Positions 1-11,503 of a stretch of 64,000 nucleotides of DNA are shown here, one piece after another. The notes beneath the pieces are model-generated. The model did not search any database. It worked only from the letters and a program-made list of their open reading frames with translations, and was not told where the DNA came from. This DNA comes from Zopfochytrium polystomum (lineage: Eukaryota; Chytridiomycota; Chytridiomycetes; Chytridiales; Chytridiaceae), in assembly GCA_025765615.1 (NCBI GenBank), contig JAIVFJ010000045.1, forward strand, positions 186,001 through 250,000, given 5' to 3'. The position numbers and the translations under genes are program-made. Positions within the stretch are counted from its first letter, which is position 1. Every line of letters begins with the position of its first letter.

Positions 1-2343
1 CAGGACTCGCCGTCCGGAGTGCGATTTGCCAGTGACGTGTCGGTGTTTCCCACTGCAGTGTAAGCGACGACTCTATTTCTGCGATGCGACTTAGTCTCAT
101 TCACATTCACCCATTATCTTGCAGGAATCTTGCGGCCACTTTCGACAAGGTAGGATTTTCGCATTGTATTGTCTGCCAAAAACTAACCACTGCTCAATTG
201 ACTTCAGACGCTTATGTACAACCAAGGACTGTAAGTGAAGACATGTGATTCACAATGACCACAGCAATTGACCGTTTCTGAAATGCAGGTACATGGGCCG
301 TGAATTTCGTGGCAAAGGCGTTTCCGTTGTGCTGGGTCCCGCAATGAACATTATGAGAGCCCCAGAGGGTGGTCGTGCGTGGGAATCTGGCGGTGCTGAC
401 CCTGTTCTCTCTTCGTTCACCGCAAGTCTCCAAGTGAAGGGAATGCAGTCCGTCGGAATAATTGCTACCGCAAAACACGTGAGGCTCTCCCCACGGTTTT
501 TCTTTCGAAAAAGCTCAACCTTTCGCAACAGTGGATTCTGAATGACCAAGAATATAGCCGGGAGACGGCCAACTCGCTAGTAGGAGCACGGGCACTGCGT
601 GAAGTCTACATGAGGCCCTTTAAGGTGACCTTTGGTGTTCGAACCTTCACCTTTGCTCACAATCATTCTCCAAAGGCGTGCGTCGACGCAGGTGTTGGCG
701 CAGTAATGTGCAGCTACAACTCTGTCAACGGTACCAACGCTTGTGAAAGCAGTACTTATATGTCTTTCCTCAAGGATGAGCTCGGCTTCCAAGGCTTTGT
801 CATGACTGACTGGGTCGCTGTGTCGACAGGGAACAACGCTGCCAATGCCGGCACAGACATGATGATGCCTGGCGGCAACGGATACAGCAAGACTGACCCG
901 CAGATTTGGGGACCTAACCTCGCCAGTGCGGTCAACTCTGGCGCAGTTCCGGGCTCGAGAGTCGACAACATGGCCACGAGAGTTCTTGCTGCTTGGATAA
1001 AGATGGGACAGGTGAGATCGTCCACTAAGTGTTGGGAAGGGATTGAAAAAAAGACTGATCCTTGCCGGTTTCAGAACGACGGAACATACCCTGCCGTGAA
1101 CTTTGATTCCTTCGTCCCCTCAAACAGCAAGAAGATGTCAGTTCAAGCTGACCACGCCGCGCACATCCGCCAAGTCGGCTCGGCTTCGTCGGTGCTCGTC
1201 AAGAACTCTGGATCCGCTCTCCCACTCTCCCGCGCAAAATACGCAAAGATCGCCATCATCGGCGAGGACGCGGCAGGTCCCAAAAACTTGAACGGCTGCG
1301 CGGACCACGGCTGCATCGACGGAACCATCGCCCAGGGCTGGGGATCGGGAACAACAAACTTCCCTTACATTGTTGCTGTAAGAGTTGCTCAGAATTCGAA
1401 TTTTATCTGACATTCTTTTTCAGCCGGACGCCGCGATCAGGGCGAAAGCAAGCTCGCTCGGCATTTCGGTGGTCTCTTCCACCTCGAACGATAAAACTGC
1501 TGGGGCCAATGCAGCGTCAAGCGCCGACATTGCTGTCGTTTTTGTCTTTGCCAATTCAGGTGAAGAGTATATCACCGTCGAAAACAACAAGGGCGACCGT
1601 AACAACCTGGACCTCTGGCACGACGGAAACGGCCTTATAAACGCCGTCTCCGCCGTCAAGAAGACTGTCGTTGTTATCCACAGCCCGGGCCCTGTGAACA
1701 TGCCCTGGCTCAACAACCCCAACGTCGTCGCAGTCATTTATGCGCTGATGCCGGGCCAAGAAACCGGCAACGCCATCACGGACGTGCTGTTTGGCGACGT
1801 CAACCCGTCCGGACGGCTCCCGTTCACCGTCGGCGCCTCTCGCAGCGACTACGCCGCAGACGTCGTGTACCAAGACCGGCCCACGATCGTGTACAACGAA
1901 GGCATCCTCATCGACTACCGCTGGTTCGAAGCCACCAAGCGAACCCCGCTCCTCGCCTTTGGGCACGGCCTCTCCTATACAACCTTCAGCTACGCCAACC
2001 TCCGCTTGAACAAGACCGGAACCGCCTGGCGCCCCGCCTTCGCCGTCGCCGTCGACGTCACCAACACGGGACCCGTCGCCGGGAACGAGGTCGTGCAGCT
2101 GTACCTGCGGCTTCCGACGGAGACGTGCCAGCCGCAAGGGTGCGCCAAGGAGCTGCGCAACTTTGAGAAGGTGCTTCTTGCGGCCCGGCGAGACCGCGAC
2201 GGTCACCTTTACGCTTTCGAACGCGGACCTTTCGATGTACTTTGTGACCTCTCTGCAGTGGGATGTTCCCGCTGGCGACTTTACCAGTGTCTGTCGGAGC
2301 GTCCTCGGCGGACATTAGGCTGTCCACTGTTGTTCAGCTCTGA
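1..2343 (+). CDS. GH3 beta-glucosidase, 5' end outside the window, two frame breaks near the 3' end
   Basis: Glycoside hydrolase family 3 beta-glucosidase, normally secreted and releasing terminal glucose from cellobiose and other beta-glucosides. Exons that splice in frame: 1-59, 125-149, 208-230, 289-478, 532-624, 676-1011, 1075-1377, 1424-2343, all with GT-AG introns of 46-65 nt. The protein shows the QDSPSGVRFA substrate loop, GREFRGKGV, LGPAMNIMRAPEGGRAWES, AKHW, GAVMCSYNSVNGT and the nucleophile in FVMTDW (Asp codon 808-810), then the C-terminal alpha/beta domain and the fibronectin-III-like tail. Two single extra bases break the tail: near 2183 (before PGETATVTFTLSNADL) and near 2286 (before SVGASSADIRL). 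With both skipped, the protein ends naturally at the TGA at 2341-2343; the uncorrected frame runs on to 2425 as nonsense. The family is certain; whether the breaks are real or assembly errors is open. Confidence 0.9.
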
Positions 2344-3865
2344 AAAATTCCCTTGTTCCCTGCTTCCTCTTAATCTTATTATTCGTTTGTCTGATGGGTG
2401 CCGAAGAGAAGATGGTACTTCCTAATAAAGAAACAATCGCAAACAAGCTGACCAGGGCGAAACAAGCAAAATGAAACGAAGCGAGGGCCTAGGCAAAAGG
2501 TGTCTGATTTGTAGAAGTTGAATCCTAGTGCCCTGAGCGTTCTGGGGGGATGTGGGCAATCGTAGCCCCAGCAACGGTGCTGATCCTTGCAGAAGCTACA
2601 TATATACCTGTTGGCTGTGACCAAAGTGTTCATGTGCCGGAACGTCACACCACCCGTAATCCCAGCCCCAGCCGACTATGGCAAACAATCGACCGTCCAT
2701 ACTCAATGCCTCGTAGTACTTTTTTTGCGTATATATTTAGATTGTTCAGAGTAGCAAGCCGCGCGCCTGAGTGGGCAGATTAGGAGGGCTGCGTTCACAA
2801 AGAAAAAGTGTGAACACTCTCATAACCCGGCGTCGGTGCGATGCAGGATGGGCCGTCGGCGGCGTTCGCCTCGGTGGTGCGCCAACGCCGACGCCGCCAC
2901 GCGAGATGGAGGCCACCTGCGCAGTCTCCACCGTGGCACTATTGGGCGCGCCGCTGACTGCTCCATCGTCAGATAAAGTAGGTGAAGGTGGAAGGTTGCT
3001 CCTGGTCGCTGCTGCGCGACCCCTGGACCGAGATTTATCATTTCGAGCTTCCGTAATGGTGCCTCAAAATGGTCGATCATCCTCTGAGAGAATTCAACAC
3101 TGTCTTTGGCAGTTTGTTGATGCGCTTTGAGCGCCGGCAGTTCAGCGCGCAAGGCTTAAACAAGGTCTCCGGGGTTCATGAGTTATGAGTTTGGTTGGGC
3201 CATCTGCTTTCGGCAAGAGGGTAGTTTCGTGGCCTTGGGGGGTGTGAACAATTTGTGGGGAGACTATTGGGTTCCGCCAGGGCTATTCATTCCTGAAGTT
3301 AACCTCAAAATATCTCATCGGCATCATGACCTGAAAATATCGTATGCAAGATACCATCTTTTGCATGCGGTGGCGTAGAAATTGTAACTAGAATGCACCT
3401 GTTCCTTTTCTTTCCCACCACGTGGCAGATTGGGAAGAGCGCCGCGCTGCTTTAGTCGTGAACTTCTTGACGAAACGTTGCAAACAAGATGAGAATCACA
3501 GGTTATCCCTCAAGGAAACAATTGAATCTACAGCAGTCCTCAGTCCGGTGAGGAACACAGAAATCCATGCAATGCGCCGCTCCTTTGCTTTTGAACGCTA
3601 ACGCCGCTTCGGGTGCTCCTGGCACACGCTGTCCATGCAAGTTTGTCGTATGGGACTGGTTGAGGTTGGTAAAGTGACGCTGGTGCGAAGTAGCTAAGTA
3701 GAAAAGGAAGTGCCTGAAACAACTTCTTAGAACAACGTAAAACAAAGTTTCATCACAGTGCTAGCCGGAACAGTGCATGAAAACTTTGAAGGAGGTTTTG
3801 CCAATGCAGAACTTTTGGAACGTTAAAAGTGCAGGAACAGGAAGGTCGTGAATGAATATCGATGA
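2344..3865. other. intergenic stretch without a supported gene
   Basis: Only short overlapping ORFs with no recognisable motif. The part from about 3690 to 3830 resembles the segment at 5610-5760 (separate entry). No RNA gene or mobile element was recognised. Confidence 0.5.
3690..3830 (+). repeat. diverged direct repeat, copy A
   Basis: The segment ending in ATGCAGAACTTTTGGAA (about 3804-3820) recurs in the same orientation at about 5736-5752. Looser matches lie upstream in the same order (an ACAACTTCTTAGAAC-like block and a GCATGAA block). The two copies flank the WWKDSG-repeat gene and the anonymous stretch after it. Origin unknown. Confidence 0.45.
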
Positions 3866-4873
3866 CTCCGCCACACCCCGCGATGGCAGCCACCATCACA
3901 CCCTGACTCGGCCCCTCGTCCCCTCCCATCCGTGGTCGCGATCGCTATCTGCAGCTACCTTCAACGGGTCGACGGTCTTTACAAGGTCGCATCCCTCCTT
4001 CGCGAGCATCAAATACAGGCAGTGATCCTGCTCGACCTTTCAATGTCCCCGCTGTTGTTTTGGCCGGCAAAGCGCCCGTTCCACTTCTTCCATAGATTGA
4101 TGAATTCCACTGAAGTCCTAGAATTCTTCCGCCTCCATCTTCCAAGCGACCAACTCAAGAAGCTCATCGACCAAGGCGTCATGGACGACACAGTATCGAT
4201 GGAGGCGCTTCAGTGGTGGAAGGAGAGCGGACTGGAGCTGCGATACACGTCGGCGGCGATGCAGCAGCGGTCGATCGGAGAGCTGCATGTCTTGCAGTGG
4301 TGGAAGGACAGCGGGCTTGAATTGAAGTACGACGAACTGGCTATGAACTGGGCCAGCAGCCAGGGCCATGTCGCTGTGTTGCAGTGGTGGAAGGACAGTG
4401 GACTGGAACTCAAGTACGATGCCGAAGCCGTGTATCATGCTTCTGAAAATGGATTACCCCATGTGCTGCAATGGTGGAAGGACAGCGGCCTCGAGTTTCG
4501 GTACGATGCTCGTGCGATGGACGGTGCCAGCAGAAACGGCCAGACGCAAGTCCTCCAGTGGTGGAAAGATAGTGGATACGTTCTCCAGTACACAAGCCAT
4601 GGTATAAAAGGCGCCGTGGTTTCAGCTGAGGTCAAGTGCTTGCAATGGTGGAGAAACAGCGGGCTTGACGTGGACTGGGCCGCAGTCCGTTTGGAAGATG
4701 CGTGGTACGTCACGGTTCTTGACTGGTGGCTGGAGTCCGGGCTGTTTGCGAAATGGCTGAACAACTACAGTGATAAGCGAGAGGCCTTGGAGCGCTTCGT
4801 TCTGCGTGCGAATAGTGCCGCCAAAGAATGGTGGCAGGACCGTTTGGTTGAGTTTGAGGAGCCCTGCACGTAG
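3866..4873 (+). CDS. protein of tandem ankyrin-like QWWKDSG repeats, start unresolved
   Basis: The open frame runs from after a TGA at 3863 to the stop at 4871-4873. From the GTG at 3932 it encodes 313 residues with seven repeats, each centred on (L)QWWK(D/E)SGLEL(K/R)Y. Counting from 3932, the WW pairs lie at residues 95, 123, 152, 181, 210, 239 and 265, a period of about 29. Each repeat reads roughly A(M/V)xxASxxGHVxVLQWWKDSGLELKYD, which looks like a degenerate ankyrin helix pair, so a protein-binding scaffold is likely. The upstream 90 residues are leucine-rich (SYLQRVDGLYKVASLL) and may be an F-box-like head. There is no in-frame ATG before 4043, although ATGs in another frame occur at 3862 and 3883, so the first codon may sit beyond a frame break or an unseen exon. 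Exact function unknown. Confidence 0.75.
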   Translation, partial: LRHTPRWQPPSHPDSAPRPLPSVVAIAICSYLQRVDGLYKVASLLREHQIQAVILLDLSMSPLLFWPAKRPFHFFHRLMNSTEVLEFFRLHLPSDQLKKLIDQGVMDDTVSMEALQWWKESGLELRYTSAAMQQRSIGELHVLQWWKDSGLELKYDELAMNWASSQGHVAVLQWWKDSGLELKYDAEAVYHASENGLPHVLQWWKDSGLEFRYDARAMDGASRNGQTQVLQWWKDSGYVLQYTSHGIKGAVVSAEVKCLQWWRNSGLDVDWAAVRLEDAWYVTVLDWWLESGLFAKWLNNYSDKREALERFVLRANSAAKEWWQDRLVEFEEPCT

Positions 4874-5807
4874 CTGTGACGGCCACGAATACAGACGTCG
4901 CTGCTTTCTGTGCTCAATCCTCGCGCATCACCGCCGACCTCCTCAACCTCTCCGCCAGCCGAAACCTGACGCGCCCACACCCTTCCATGGACCAACACCC
5001 GGAACCGTTCCACATCGCGCGCAGTGTCGCGGGCGGCCATTGACCTCCTCCGAGGTCGGCACCGCAGGGCGGTTCCGGAGGCCCAGCCGTTAGTGTTCCT
5101 ACCGTCGGCGAGCGCTTCGCGGCGCGCCGTCGAAGGTCGCCCTCAATCAGAAGCCTTCTCCCGACGGACCGCGATATCGTCTGGGCTCCTGCCTGTTGCG
5201 TTGTGGTTCTGGCGTAGTCCAATTCTTCTTTCCCGTCGCTCGCACGTGTGCAACGCCCACCTGTCCAGCCTTCGCGCCGATTCTGCCCCCAAGAGCTCTA
5301 GGCTCACGACGCCGGCCCCATCCGCGTACACCGACTCATCGACGGCCCGTCGCAGCCCTTCGCCTGTTTCTCGAGCTCGACGGGCGCCTCTGCGTGACAC
5401 CGTGGGACACCGGTGCAGTGTAGAGCTTGTGAGCGGCGCGGTCCCAAGCGCGTTGAGGTCGATCCCGTGGGCCCAGGTGGATGTGTCGGACGCTGGGTGA
5501 CCGCGCTCAGGGCCAAGCAGCGCCCCGCAGGCGGTGCTGTAGGAGAATACGGGGAGGGGTATCCAGTGCTCAAGCGTCCGCATGGCCCGCAATAAAAGTC
5601 AGACAAGGTCTCGGTGGTTAAGAAAAGAAATTGAAAGTGCTCCGTACGACTTCTTAAAACGCTGTTAAATAACAGTCCATCAATGAGCCAGCATGAATGA
5701 TAAGTATAATGAAAGCTTGTGCGGACGTTGCGCCGATGCAGAACTTTTGGAAATGCAACTGGACTAAAAGAGGCTTTCACGACGGTCGGAGAGCGGCCCG
5801 CTCTTCG
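4874..5807. other. GC-rich stretch, no convincing gene
   Basis: About 4890-5590 has coding-like GC content, and overlapping ORFs on both strands up to 158 residues. I recognise no domain, and no set of exons gives a coherent protein. It could be a decayed gene. The AT-richer part 5600-5800 contains copy B of the direct repeat and the 3' flank of the minus-strand F-box gene. Confidence 0.4.
5610..5760 (+). repeat. diverged direct repeat, copy B
   Basis: Partner of the segment at 3690-3830. It shares an exact 17-base core (about 5736-5752) and a similar order of short blocks upstream. It lies just downstream of the stop codon of the minus-strand F-box gene. Confidence 0.45.
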
Positions 5808-8608
5808 CTACTGCTCAGGCTCTTCTCCCAGAACCGCCTCCCAAGCCGCCAAGACAGCCCACGAAAACACCCCGGCGTGCCGGACCGCAAACGCCAAGTC
5901 ATTGCGGATGGATTCGTTCAAATTTGCCGCATCGAGCAGCGCGCGCCAGAGGCCGGGTCCGGCGCACCAGCCGAGCCGCGAGATTGCGGTTAGAGGCACC
6001 ATCGACCAGTCGACTCCGTGGAACCGCTCTTGTGAGCTGTACAGACCTACAAAGGGCCGAGGGAGCGACCGGATAAGAGACTGCTCGAGGAACTGCATCG
6101 GCGATGGTGATGGCGATGGGAGGGGTTGCTGCGTGGAAGCGCCGTCGGCGGCGCGGTGCGCAGGTGTCGTCGTCGTCGCCGGCGCTGTCGGCGGGAAGGG
6201 GAAACGAGTCCATGTTGCGCGTCAAGTATGCTATGTCGGGCACGCGGTCGGCGGGATCGCCTATTTGCATCCATACGCGGCGCAGGTCGCTTGAGGAGAG
6301 GCGGTCCACCGGAAACGCCTCGGCGAGGGGCTGCACGCGCCATAAACCCCATTCAGAGGCTCGAGTCTGGTTGCTGGTCATGTGACGAACGACAATGCGG
6401 CGCAAGGCTGCCTCCTGAGCAGATGTGAGCGAAGGCGATTGAAAGAGGTAGGCCCAGGAGGATCGTGAGAGCCACGGGTAAAAGTCGCTGTCGCACTTTT
6501 TGATGAGCGCGGCGGTGATCGAGCCTGCGATTTCGGAGTGCCCGTCGTCCACGTTCGCTGCAAGAACACAGAGGATTTCGAAAAACTCGTCCGAAAGCTC
6601 AGCACCCTTCTCGTTTAGCGACAAAAGGAAGGTCAGCAGTGGGCGGGCTTCCGTCTTTGGACAGACGCTGGACAGTTGACAGAGATCTGCGTTGAGCAGC
6701 AAGAGTCCCGAAGGTTTCGAAATGTGGGAGCGGATGGCAGCAAATATCTCTGACACCTTCTCGGGCGAAATCTCGTTACATCTCATGGCGCTCGTAATCC
6801 GATCCAACTTCTCCAGTCGGCTGCCTCGATCTCTTAGGCGATTACTTATGTCCTTAATACTCCGATCCGACTCAAAAACGCCGAGTAGGCATGTGAACCA
6901 ACCTAGTTCAACCAAAGTATCGCAAAGCTGATTGTCCAGCGACGCAAGGGCCGGCGCATCGGAAGATTTATCGTTAAGGAGAAAGTGAAAGACTTTGCAA
7001 AACTTATCCCTTAATAGGGAGCTGAATGCTGCAGTCTGGGACTCTCTTTGCCAAAAAGCGGCCGCTGCCAGCAAGATTGACTCAAGATCAGAATAATCCA
7101 GTAAGAGTCGGCCTTTGAGTCGAGAAGCGGTCATTATATCTGCTACTGCATCGACGGCATCGATAACAACTTGGTGCGGAACGGAGCCTGACTCCATGGC
7201 CATCTTCAAAAAGTTGCAGCAGAACCACGCACCCGAGCCGGGGAGCCTCAGCTCTGAGAGCATCCACGATGTCCACCGATCGTCCCAAAAAGCAGGTGGC
7301 ATCAGTGGATAACACTCGGTCACCAGTCGGCACCACGACGACCGCAAAATCTGGAAGGCGGGCAGGTCGCGAAACTCTTGCTCTTTCTGCAGGTCCGTCG
7401 CCTCTTGAAATAAGTGCGCGCACTCCTCTGTCGCCATGCACTCCACCGACGTTATAATCTCCAGCGCAGCTGTCAAGATTTGAGCCAAAAGGGTCTCGGG
7501 CACCAGCCGGCACAGTTCCGTAAACCACGAGTCGTCCCGGTCATCTTCGAACATTGGCATTTGCCAGAAGAGCCTCAGACCAAGCTTCAATGCGAGCACA
7601 GCTGCAGGGCCACCCGCTTCGATTCGAGGGACGAGTTGACGGAAAGCCCAACCGCACACGTCATGTGCTCGATTCTGAGCGGCAGCGAAGCGGAGCGCAA
7701 ATCGAGGGGTTGCCGACCAGAACGAAGCAACGTGGTAAGGGTAGTCTTGCGCTCCTGGTGCGTACAGCCACACCACAGGGGCGTAATGGGAGACCGCTTC
7801 GATTGCGGCTGGAATATCGTCGGGCTCGAGCTCCCGAACAATGCGGAGCGCCTGGCGTTCGAGCGCGCCGTGGATTCTGCGGTGACCGGGACCATCGATC
7901 ACGAGGCATGTTACCAGCGCGTGGAGGGTGGTGACCCAGTTGTCCAACCGCGTGCGCGGGTCCGGCGGATCCTGAACGAGATCAAGCTGCGGAGGCGACG
8001 ACGAACGGGGTTTTCGAAGTAACGAAACGTCCAAGAGAGGGTCGAGCAGCACCCTCGCCTCCCGCACCGCGGCGTCCATCTCGCACCAGTCGGTAAAGTC
8101 GGGGAGGTTGCCTGGCGAAGGCGGAGAGGGCGGTCTCATGCTAGAATCGGGCAAGGCGATCAAAAAGCTCCGAACGGCTGACTCGTCGATGGTGCTGTGA
8201 AACCGCAGCGCGATCGCGACGCCCCACAGGATCGCCATCATCTGGATGCTCTGGGCGGAGCGGCTGCATAGGCTGCCAGTCGTAACAGCATCGCCTTGAC
8301 CAGTTCCGAGGCGTTGTACACGAGAAGCTGTGCGGATCAGACGGGTCAAGCGCACAAGAAGCTTGCTTGCGACGCGTGCAGCTGCAGTGCGAAACGACTG
8401 ACAGACACTCGAGGCAGCGTGGAGGTCGTCGGGAATAGGCAGATGCTCGAGGGCTTCGCACAATATTTCTGGAGAGAGGGACTAGTAAAGAGATGAGTCG
8501 TGAAATCGCTGTGGAAAGTTCGTAACGGCGAGGAGGGCCGAAGAAGGGCGATGAGAGGAAGGGGCGTTGTGGACTCACGGCCAGGTTCCGTCGGCGACGA
8601 CGACTCAT
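5808..8608 (-). CDS. F-box-like helical protein, one probable frame break near the C-terminus
   Basis: Exon 1 is 8579-8608 (MSRRRRRNLA), followed by an intron at 8482-8578 (GTGAGT...CTAG), then one long exon. Splicing gives NLASLSPEILCEALEHLPIP followed by DDLHAASSVCQSF, a good F-box (SCF ubiquitin-ligase adaptor) signature at residues 10-45. The remaining 850 residues are mostly helical with no recognised domain, so the substrate is unknown. The long frame otherwise ends at 5899 in an arginine-rich tail that looks out of frame. Skipping one base near 6168-6185 instead leads into MQFLEQSLIRSLPRPFVGLY and a normal-looking end at 5808. I take 5808 as the true end; the alternative is the stop at 5899. 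The next gene upstream, at 9152, is divergent. Confidence 0.75.
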
Positions 8609-9151
8609 GGGGCCAAAGCTGCGCCACCCGATAGTAATGCGTCAAGCACAATTATAAACAAAGATCTTTCACACGCTTCATTTTATTTTCAGCTCCGCAG
8701 TCGAAGCGTTTCCTGTCAGAGAGTGTCCTGAGGACACCTTGGCCAAAGTAGCAGTCTTGGTTCGCCAAAGTCTTGAGTGTCTGCTTGCGTCATAGTCCGC
8801 ACACGACGAACATCGCAACTGATCATCATGATGTTTGTATATTTTTTTGATTGCGCGCACGGGAGGAACATCTGCACACCTTGACGTTTAATCACCGCTG
8901 AAAGCAATGGGGGGAGGGCGCGGAGAAGGGGGGAAGGCCATTCGGCTAGACGAGACCCCTTTTTGCCCGTCGATTTATTTTACAGTTGGGGACAACTTGA
9001 AGGGCGCGGAGGGGGTTCCCTTTCCCCATCGACGCCGCAGAAGCAAGTCAAAGTGTGTGCGGATGAAGTAATAGCTGGCAAGCTTTACGTAATCGTTTTT
9101 TTGCAAGCGCGTGGCCAGACCCCACGAAATTTCTTGTTTGGAGTCCGCACG
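8609..9151. other. intergenic region between divergent genes
   Basis: Separates the F-box gene (-) from the transglutaminase-like gene (+), so it must hold both promoters. No TATA box or known operator was recognised with confidence. Confidence 0.5.
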
Positions 9152-10244
9152 ATGATGGCAGCAACCTCGACCCTCCTACCACCTGCCGTCGCCGCCTGGG
9201 CGACGCAGAGCCGCACCTCCGACCCTGGTGACGACCCCGCCGTCCTCGCCGCCCTTGACGCCCTGCTGCCGGCCGCCGCCTCTTCACCTCCCCCGAGCGA
9301 GGGCGTCACCGCCACCGCCACCCTGCGCGCGCTGCAAAACGCCGCCTCGCAGCTGGTCCTGCACTACCGAGCGCAAGCCACCCTCGTCCCGGCCGACCGC
9401 CACACCGAGATCCACACGCGCACGGCCGCCGCCGCCCTCTCCCGCCTCGTCGCGCGCGACCCCTCCCTCGCCGCCCAGCGGGCCCCGCACGCCCGCACCG
9501 TCGGCTGCTGCCGCGACGCCACCCTCCTCTTCCTCGCCCTCGCCCGCCACCACGGCGTCCCCTGCCCGAGCCCGCGCCGGCTTCGCTTCGTACCTCACCC
9601 CGGGGTTCTGGATCGACCACACCGTCGCGGAGGCATGGGACCCCGCCGTCGCGCGCTGGCGCCTGCTCGACCCGGAGCGCCGCAGCGCCGTTCAGACCCT
9701 AAATGACGGAAAGAATATCGACTGGTTCGACCTCGGGCCAGAGGACTTTTGCCCGGCCCCGCGCGCATGGGTTGACGCCCGCCGCGGGGTGATTTCCGCG
9801 GGCGAGCTGGAGCGGTTCTGTGTCGCGCCGGGGCTGGACGTTCCCGGGGTCCGCGGGTGGCCGTTCCTCGCCCACAACCTGGTGCACGACCTCGCGGACG
9901 TGGATAAGAAGGAGATGCTGCTGTGGGACGCGTGGGGTGTGCTGCTGGCGTTCCCGCCGCAGGCGATCGAGGCTGTCGCTGCTGCTGCTGCTGCTGCTGC
10001 GGGCTGCAGTGCGGAGGCCGCCGCTGATGAGGAGGCCGGCAAGGGCGCGGCGGCGGACGTGGGGGCGGCGTTGCGGCTGCTGGACGAGGTCGCGGCGCTG
10101 CTCGGTACGAGCGACTTTGACGCGCAGGCGGTGAGGGATTTGGTTGCGCGCGGAGGCGAGGCGTTGGCGGTCCCGAAGCGTGTGCTCCGCACCGACCCGT
10201 ACGGTGGTCCGCCGGAGATGGAGGATGTCGGTTACCTTTTGTGA
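9152..10244 (+). CDS. transglutaminase-like protein, paralogue 1, with one C-tract frame break
   Basis: Intronless. It matches the intact paralogue at 17853-18800 along its length: WATQSRTSDPG near the start, QLVLHYRAQAT, the nucleophile region TVGCCRDATLL, then GFASYLTPGF, DHTVAEAWD (His), WRLLDPER (Asp), WFDL, GWPFLAHNLVHDLADVDKKE, MLLWDAWG and the ending DPYGGPPEMEDV. This is the bacterial-looking transglutaminase-fold family with GNCRD and DHWVCEYW motifs. The likely activity is a cysteine-based amide bond reaction, substrate unknown. The frame breaks at the CCCC run 9559-9562: with one C removed, RHHGVP continues as ARARAGFASYL exactly as in the paralogue. An alanine run from a GCT repeat (about 9978-9999) is specific to this copy. 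ATG at 9152; MM could start at either codon. Confidence 0.85.
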
Positions 10245-10338
10245 AATTCAAGCGGGGAGAACACTGAGAGCAATGAACCATGAACCACGACGCAGAAGAA
10301 TTTCAGCCGCTCGACTCGCTCAATTGTCCGCCCCTGAC

Positions 10339-10401
10339 ATGGCACCGACGTCCAGCATGGCCATGTTGGCCGCGAAGCAGGCCAAGGCAACCCCGACGAC
10401 C

Positions 10402-10435
<34 letters not shown>

Positions 10436-11154
10436 CGTCGGCTACGGCAGGGTCGACCACCACCACCACCGCCGCCGCCGCCGGCAAGCATCCCCGCGCA
10501 GCCGCCCTGGCCGCATCGCCCCCCGCGCCCACTACCAACGCCGCCGCTGGGTCAGCAGCAGGCCCCGCTGCCCGCCCTCGCACCTCCACGCCGTTGCCCA
10601 CTCGCCACCCCCAAGCCCCGGCCGCACCCCCCGCCGCCGCCGCCACCTGCGACTTCCTCCCCATCGACCGCGTCGGTCTCGAGCAATCGATCGCCCTCGT
10701 CGCCAAGAGCATCGACGAGCTCGCCAACCCGGCCGTCCCCGACATCGCCGCCGTCGGCGGCGTCGGCGGGTTGGCGGGCGTGGGTGTCGGCGTTGGCGGC
10801 GGTGGCGGTGGTGGGGACGGGCGAGTGGAGAAAGGTGCCGCGGTCGAGGGGGACACTGGGGCGGCGGCGGCGAGGGCGATGGTTGTGCCGGTGAGTTTGT
10901 GGAGAGGGCGTGGCGCGCGCCAGTCCGTTCTCACTTACAAATCCCTCCCTCCTCGTCCTCCAACTTGGCTTCTTTCCTGCAAGACGCCTCCGGAGATTGC
11001 CGCGCTGGAAGAAGAGCTCAAGCAGGCCGAGGAGCTCCGGTCAAAGTGCCTCGGGCGGCTCTCGAGGCTGCTTGCGAGCGCGCTGTCGTCGTCCGCCGCC
11101 GATGGCGCGGACGGTGCGGAAGCCAAGCCAGGAGAGAAGAAAAAAGGAGACTGA
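10339..11154 (+). CDS. low-complexity protein with C-terminal coiled coil, unidentified
   Basis: Starts 94 nt after the transglutaminase-like gene if the ATG at 10339 is used (MAPTSSMAMLAAKQ); an in-frame ATG at 10273 would leave only 28 nt. A 93-nt intron at 10891-10983 (GTGAGT...CTGCAAG) is itself a multiple of three, so the frame reads through it. Splicing it out joins MVVP to TPPEIAALEEELKQAEELR. The protein has a poly-Thr run from an ACG repeat (about 10400-10436), Ala/Pro-rich linkers, a short ordered segment CDFLPIDRVGLEQSIALVAK, a glycine tract and a C-terminal coiled coil ending in EKKKGD. A fungal Mediator Med9-like protein crossed my mind because of FLP plus coiled coil, but I cannot support it. 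Confidence 0.6.
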
Positions 11155-11503
11155 ACGGAGGGCAAAGGGAAACCGGAAGAGTGAAATCGCATTCGGTATT
11201 TATTGGGAGTCTGGGTTGTTCAAGTCTGGATGTTTAAGGAAGGATATGTTTTGGGGAGGCGGTTGGGAGGGTGTAGGTGTGTTTACAAAGGATCGACACC
11301 AAAAACGAGCTGGACATAATCATGGGGTCCGTGAGAGGGATCGGCGTGCAAGGATCAATACAATAATATAACTCGCACTTTTTCACTGGAGCCGGGTGGG
11401 GGGTAAAAACGGAAAATGAATTGTATAGTATAGTAGGGGGTAAACCGTATAATCGAGTGTGTCGTTGGCCGTTCTTCTACGATCTCTCCAAGGGCCCGCA
11501 AGC
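11155..11503. other. convergent intergenic region
   Basis: Lies between the 3' ends of the coiled-coil gene (+) and the Gln-rich gene (-). No further feature seen. Confidence 0.5.

Noticed and set aside
1556..2206. 216-residue minus-strand ORF
   Set aside because: Antisense shadow of the GH3 exon; composition mirrors the real gene.
5899..6170. Arginine-rich C-terminus of the first F-box protein as annotated by the longest frame
   Set aside because: Composition changes abruptly, while the neighbouring frame continues as a normal protein; a one-base step is the better reading.
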